Part shown: piece by piece, positions 62,860 through 64,000 of the stretch
Layout of the letters: each line of letters begins with the position of its first letter
Position numbering within the stretch: the first letter of the stretch is position 1
Source: Sipunculus nudus
Taxonomy: Eukaryota; Annelida; Sipuncula; Golfingiida; Sipunculidae
Reading direction: 5' to 3'
Assembly (NCBI GenBank): GCA_026874595.1
Contig: CM049307.1
Coordinates: 8,085,579 to 8,149,578, forward strand
DNA: 64,000 nucleotides
Position numbers and translations under genes: made by a program
Notes under the pieces: generated by a model
What the model saw: the letters and a program-made list of their open reading frames with translations, nothing else
Told to the model about the DNA's origin: nothing
The model's database searches: none

Positions 62860-63422
62860 AGATTAGATTAGGATTCTGATCTGGTTAGGCCCAGTTTAAA
62901 ATCAGTCCACCACAGGATTGTAATCTTGACTAGCCCAGATTAATATTTTGATCTGGTTAGGCCCAGTTTAAAATCAGTCCACCACAGGATAATAAACTTA
63001 ACCAGCCCAGATCAAAATTCTTATCTAGACCAGCCCAGTTTAAAAGCAGTCCTGACCAAATTTAATTCCTGAAGTTCTTCACCACAGGATTGTAATCTTG
63101 ACTAGCCCAGATTAATATTTTGATCTGGGCCAGCCCAGTTTAAAATCAGTCCCCCACAGGATAATAAACTTAATCAGCCAAGATCAAAATTTTAATCTAG
63201 GCCAGCACAGTTTAAAAGCAGTCTAGACCAGATTTAAATCCTGAAGTCTTCACCACAGGATTTTAATCTTGACCGGCCCAGATCAAAATTTTAATCTGGG
63301 CTGGCCCAGTTTAAAACTGGTCTGGCCCAGATGAGAATTTTGATCTGGGGCGGTCCAAATCAAAATTTTTATCTGGGCTGGCCCAGTTTTAAATTGGGCC
63401 AGAATCTAATCTGGGCCTCGAC
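62860..63422 (-). repeat. Right inverted arm of the foldback element, with a 172-bp higher-order repeat
   Basis: CACCACAGGATTGTAATCTT recurs at about 62908, 63080 and 63250, giving a period of about 172 bp. The right arm is therefore longer than the left by amplification of one block present once on the left. Confidence 0.75.
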
Positions 63423-63964
63423 ATATATATGAACTATCATGGTAATTTTTTTTATCAAATAACCTTTTGCAAATGTTATATCATATTTCAGATAAAAAAA
63501 AATGCATGTATATGATACTTTCGTGCAATAAAATTCTTTCAAATAAAATAATGAAAAATGATCAGTATATAAGTGTTTAATTGATTTCTCAGTTAGAAGA
63601 ACGAATGGAACGAGGTAAAAGGAAGGTATAAAATCCATGAGCGCAATCATTTGAATATATTTTAAATATTTTTATAACCATGTAATATAATATAAGAATA
63701 AAGAAATCTGTAAAACCTGCAATATGAAAAGTTTTCTTCAGATGTTTTAATAACACAAGCAGTTGCCCTGCATGGGTGACATGCAGTCAATATACACGTT
63801 ATATATATAACGTTATACTGCATGCTCGTATATGTAATCATCATGCAAATATCTTTAACTTGATGGTTCTATATCGCTTGCTGAATAAGCTATATATCCT
63901 GTTGAAATATATAAATTTATAATAAATCGTAATTTATATAATTTGTGAGACATATATGCATATA

Positions 63965-63967
<3 letters not shown>
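63423..63967. other. AT-rich DNA without recognised features
   Basis: Only short frames without coding character. Confidence 0.4.

Positions 63968-64000
<33 letters not shown>
63968..64000. repeat. (TA)n array running off the right edge
   Basis: At least 33 bp of TA dinucleotides; the true length is unknown. Confidence 0.95.

Larger units (their letters stand above)
61238..63422. mobile_element. Foldback-type element with long repetitive inverted arms
   Basis: The outer ends are exact inverted copies (GTCGAGGCCCAGAT at 61238; ATCTGGGCCTCGAC ending at 63422). The arms are about 325 bp (61238-61562) and 563 bp (62860-63422). They consist of short units such as GGCCCAGATCAAAATTTTGA and CCCAGTTTAAAACTGGGCC that are themselves palindromic. 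The inner ends also correspond (TTCTGATCTGG on the right, its complement on the left). The 1.3-kb interior is AT-rich with no ORF. This is the architecture of foldback transposons; superfamily and target duplication cannot be fixed, although the sequence outside both ends is TA-rich. Confidence 0.7.

Overview
The window looks like AT-rich intronic and upstream DNA from a large animal genome, most probably a marine mollusc and perhaps a bivalve. The taxon is inferred from the repeat content: tandem-core elements resembling the 'pearl'/Helentron-associated (HINE) elements described in bivalves, and clusters of the TGACCTTGA/AGGTCAAGGTCA phrase. There are no bacterial-style operons, rRNA genes or CRISPR arrays, and no convincing tRNA.

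One protein-coding gene is well supported, on the minus strand. Exon 1 (38682-38901) has an ATG with an in-frame stop 60 nt upstream and a consensus GT donor. Exon 2 (8049-8210) has clean AG/GT borders. Both introns interrupt a codon after its first base, so the exons join in frame into 127 residues rich in Pro, Gly, Ala, His and Tyr. I do not recognise the family. Intron 1 is about 30.5 kb, and the rest of the gene lies beyond the left edge or in exons I could not find.

Layout: 1-8048 is intron 2, with one inverted-repeat element and one tandem-core element. 8211-38681 is intron 1, with a GT-rich minisatellite (9.8-10.8 kb), a tandem-core element inserted inside a MITE (12.6-15.8 kb), a 68-bp satellite (18.3-19.7 kb), three tandem-core elements end to end (20.6-25.7 kb), a 5'-truncated relative (27.2-29.0 kb) and a fourth family (30.5-31.5 kb). 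The promoter side of exon 1 has a (GT)n(GC)n(GT)n tract and an intact MITE. From 41.7 kb to the right edge the DNA changes character: at least 17 long (TA)n arrays, a Penelope-like remnant with a hammerhead-ribozyme-like core, a promoter-like cluster near 56.1 kb, and a foldback element with long repetitive inverted arms (61.2-63.4 kb).

The main observation is that four sequence-unrelated element families share one design: a 5' ACTAGA or ACAAG start, a short hairpin, a subterminal inverted repeat, a tandem core, a GACGGAC-rich tract, and a 3' hairpin that reuses the inverted repeat before an A-rich end. Nested and end-to-end insertions allow several boundaries to be read directly.
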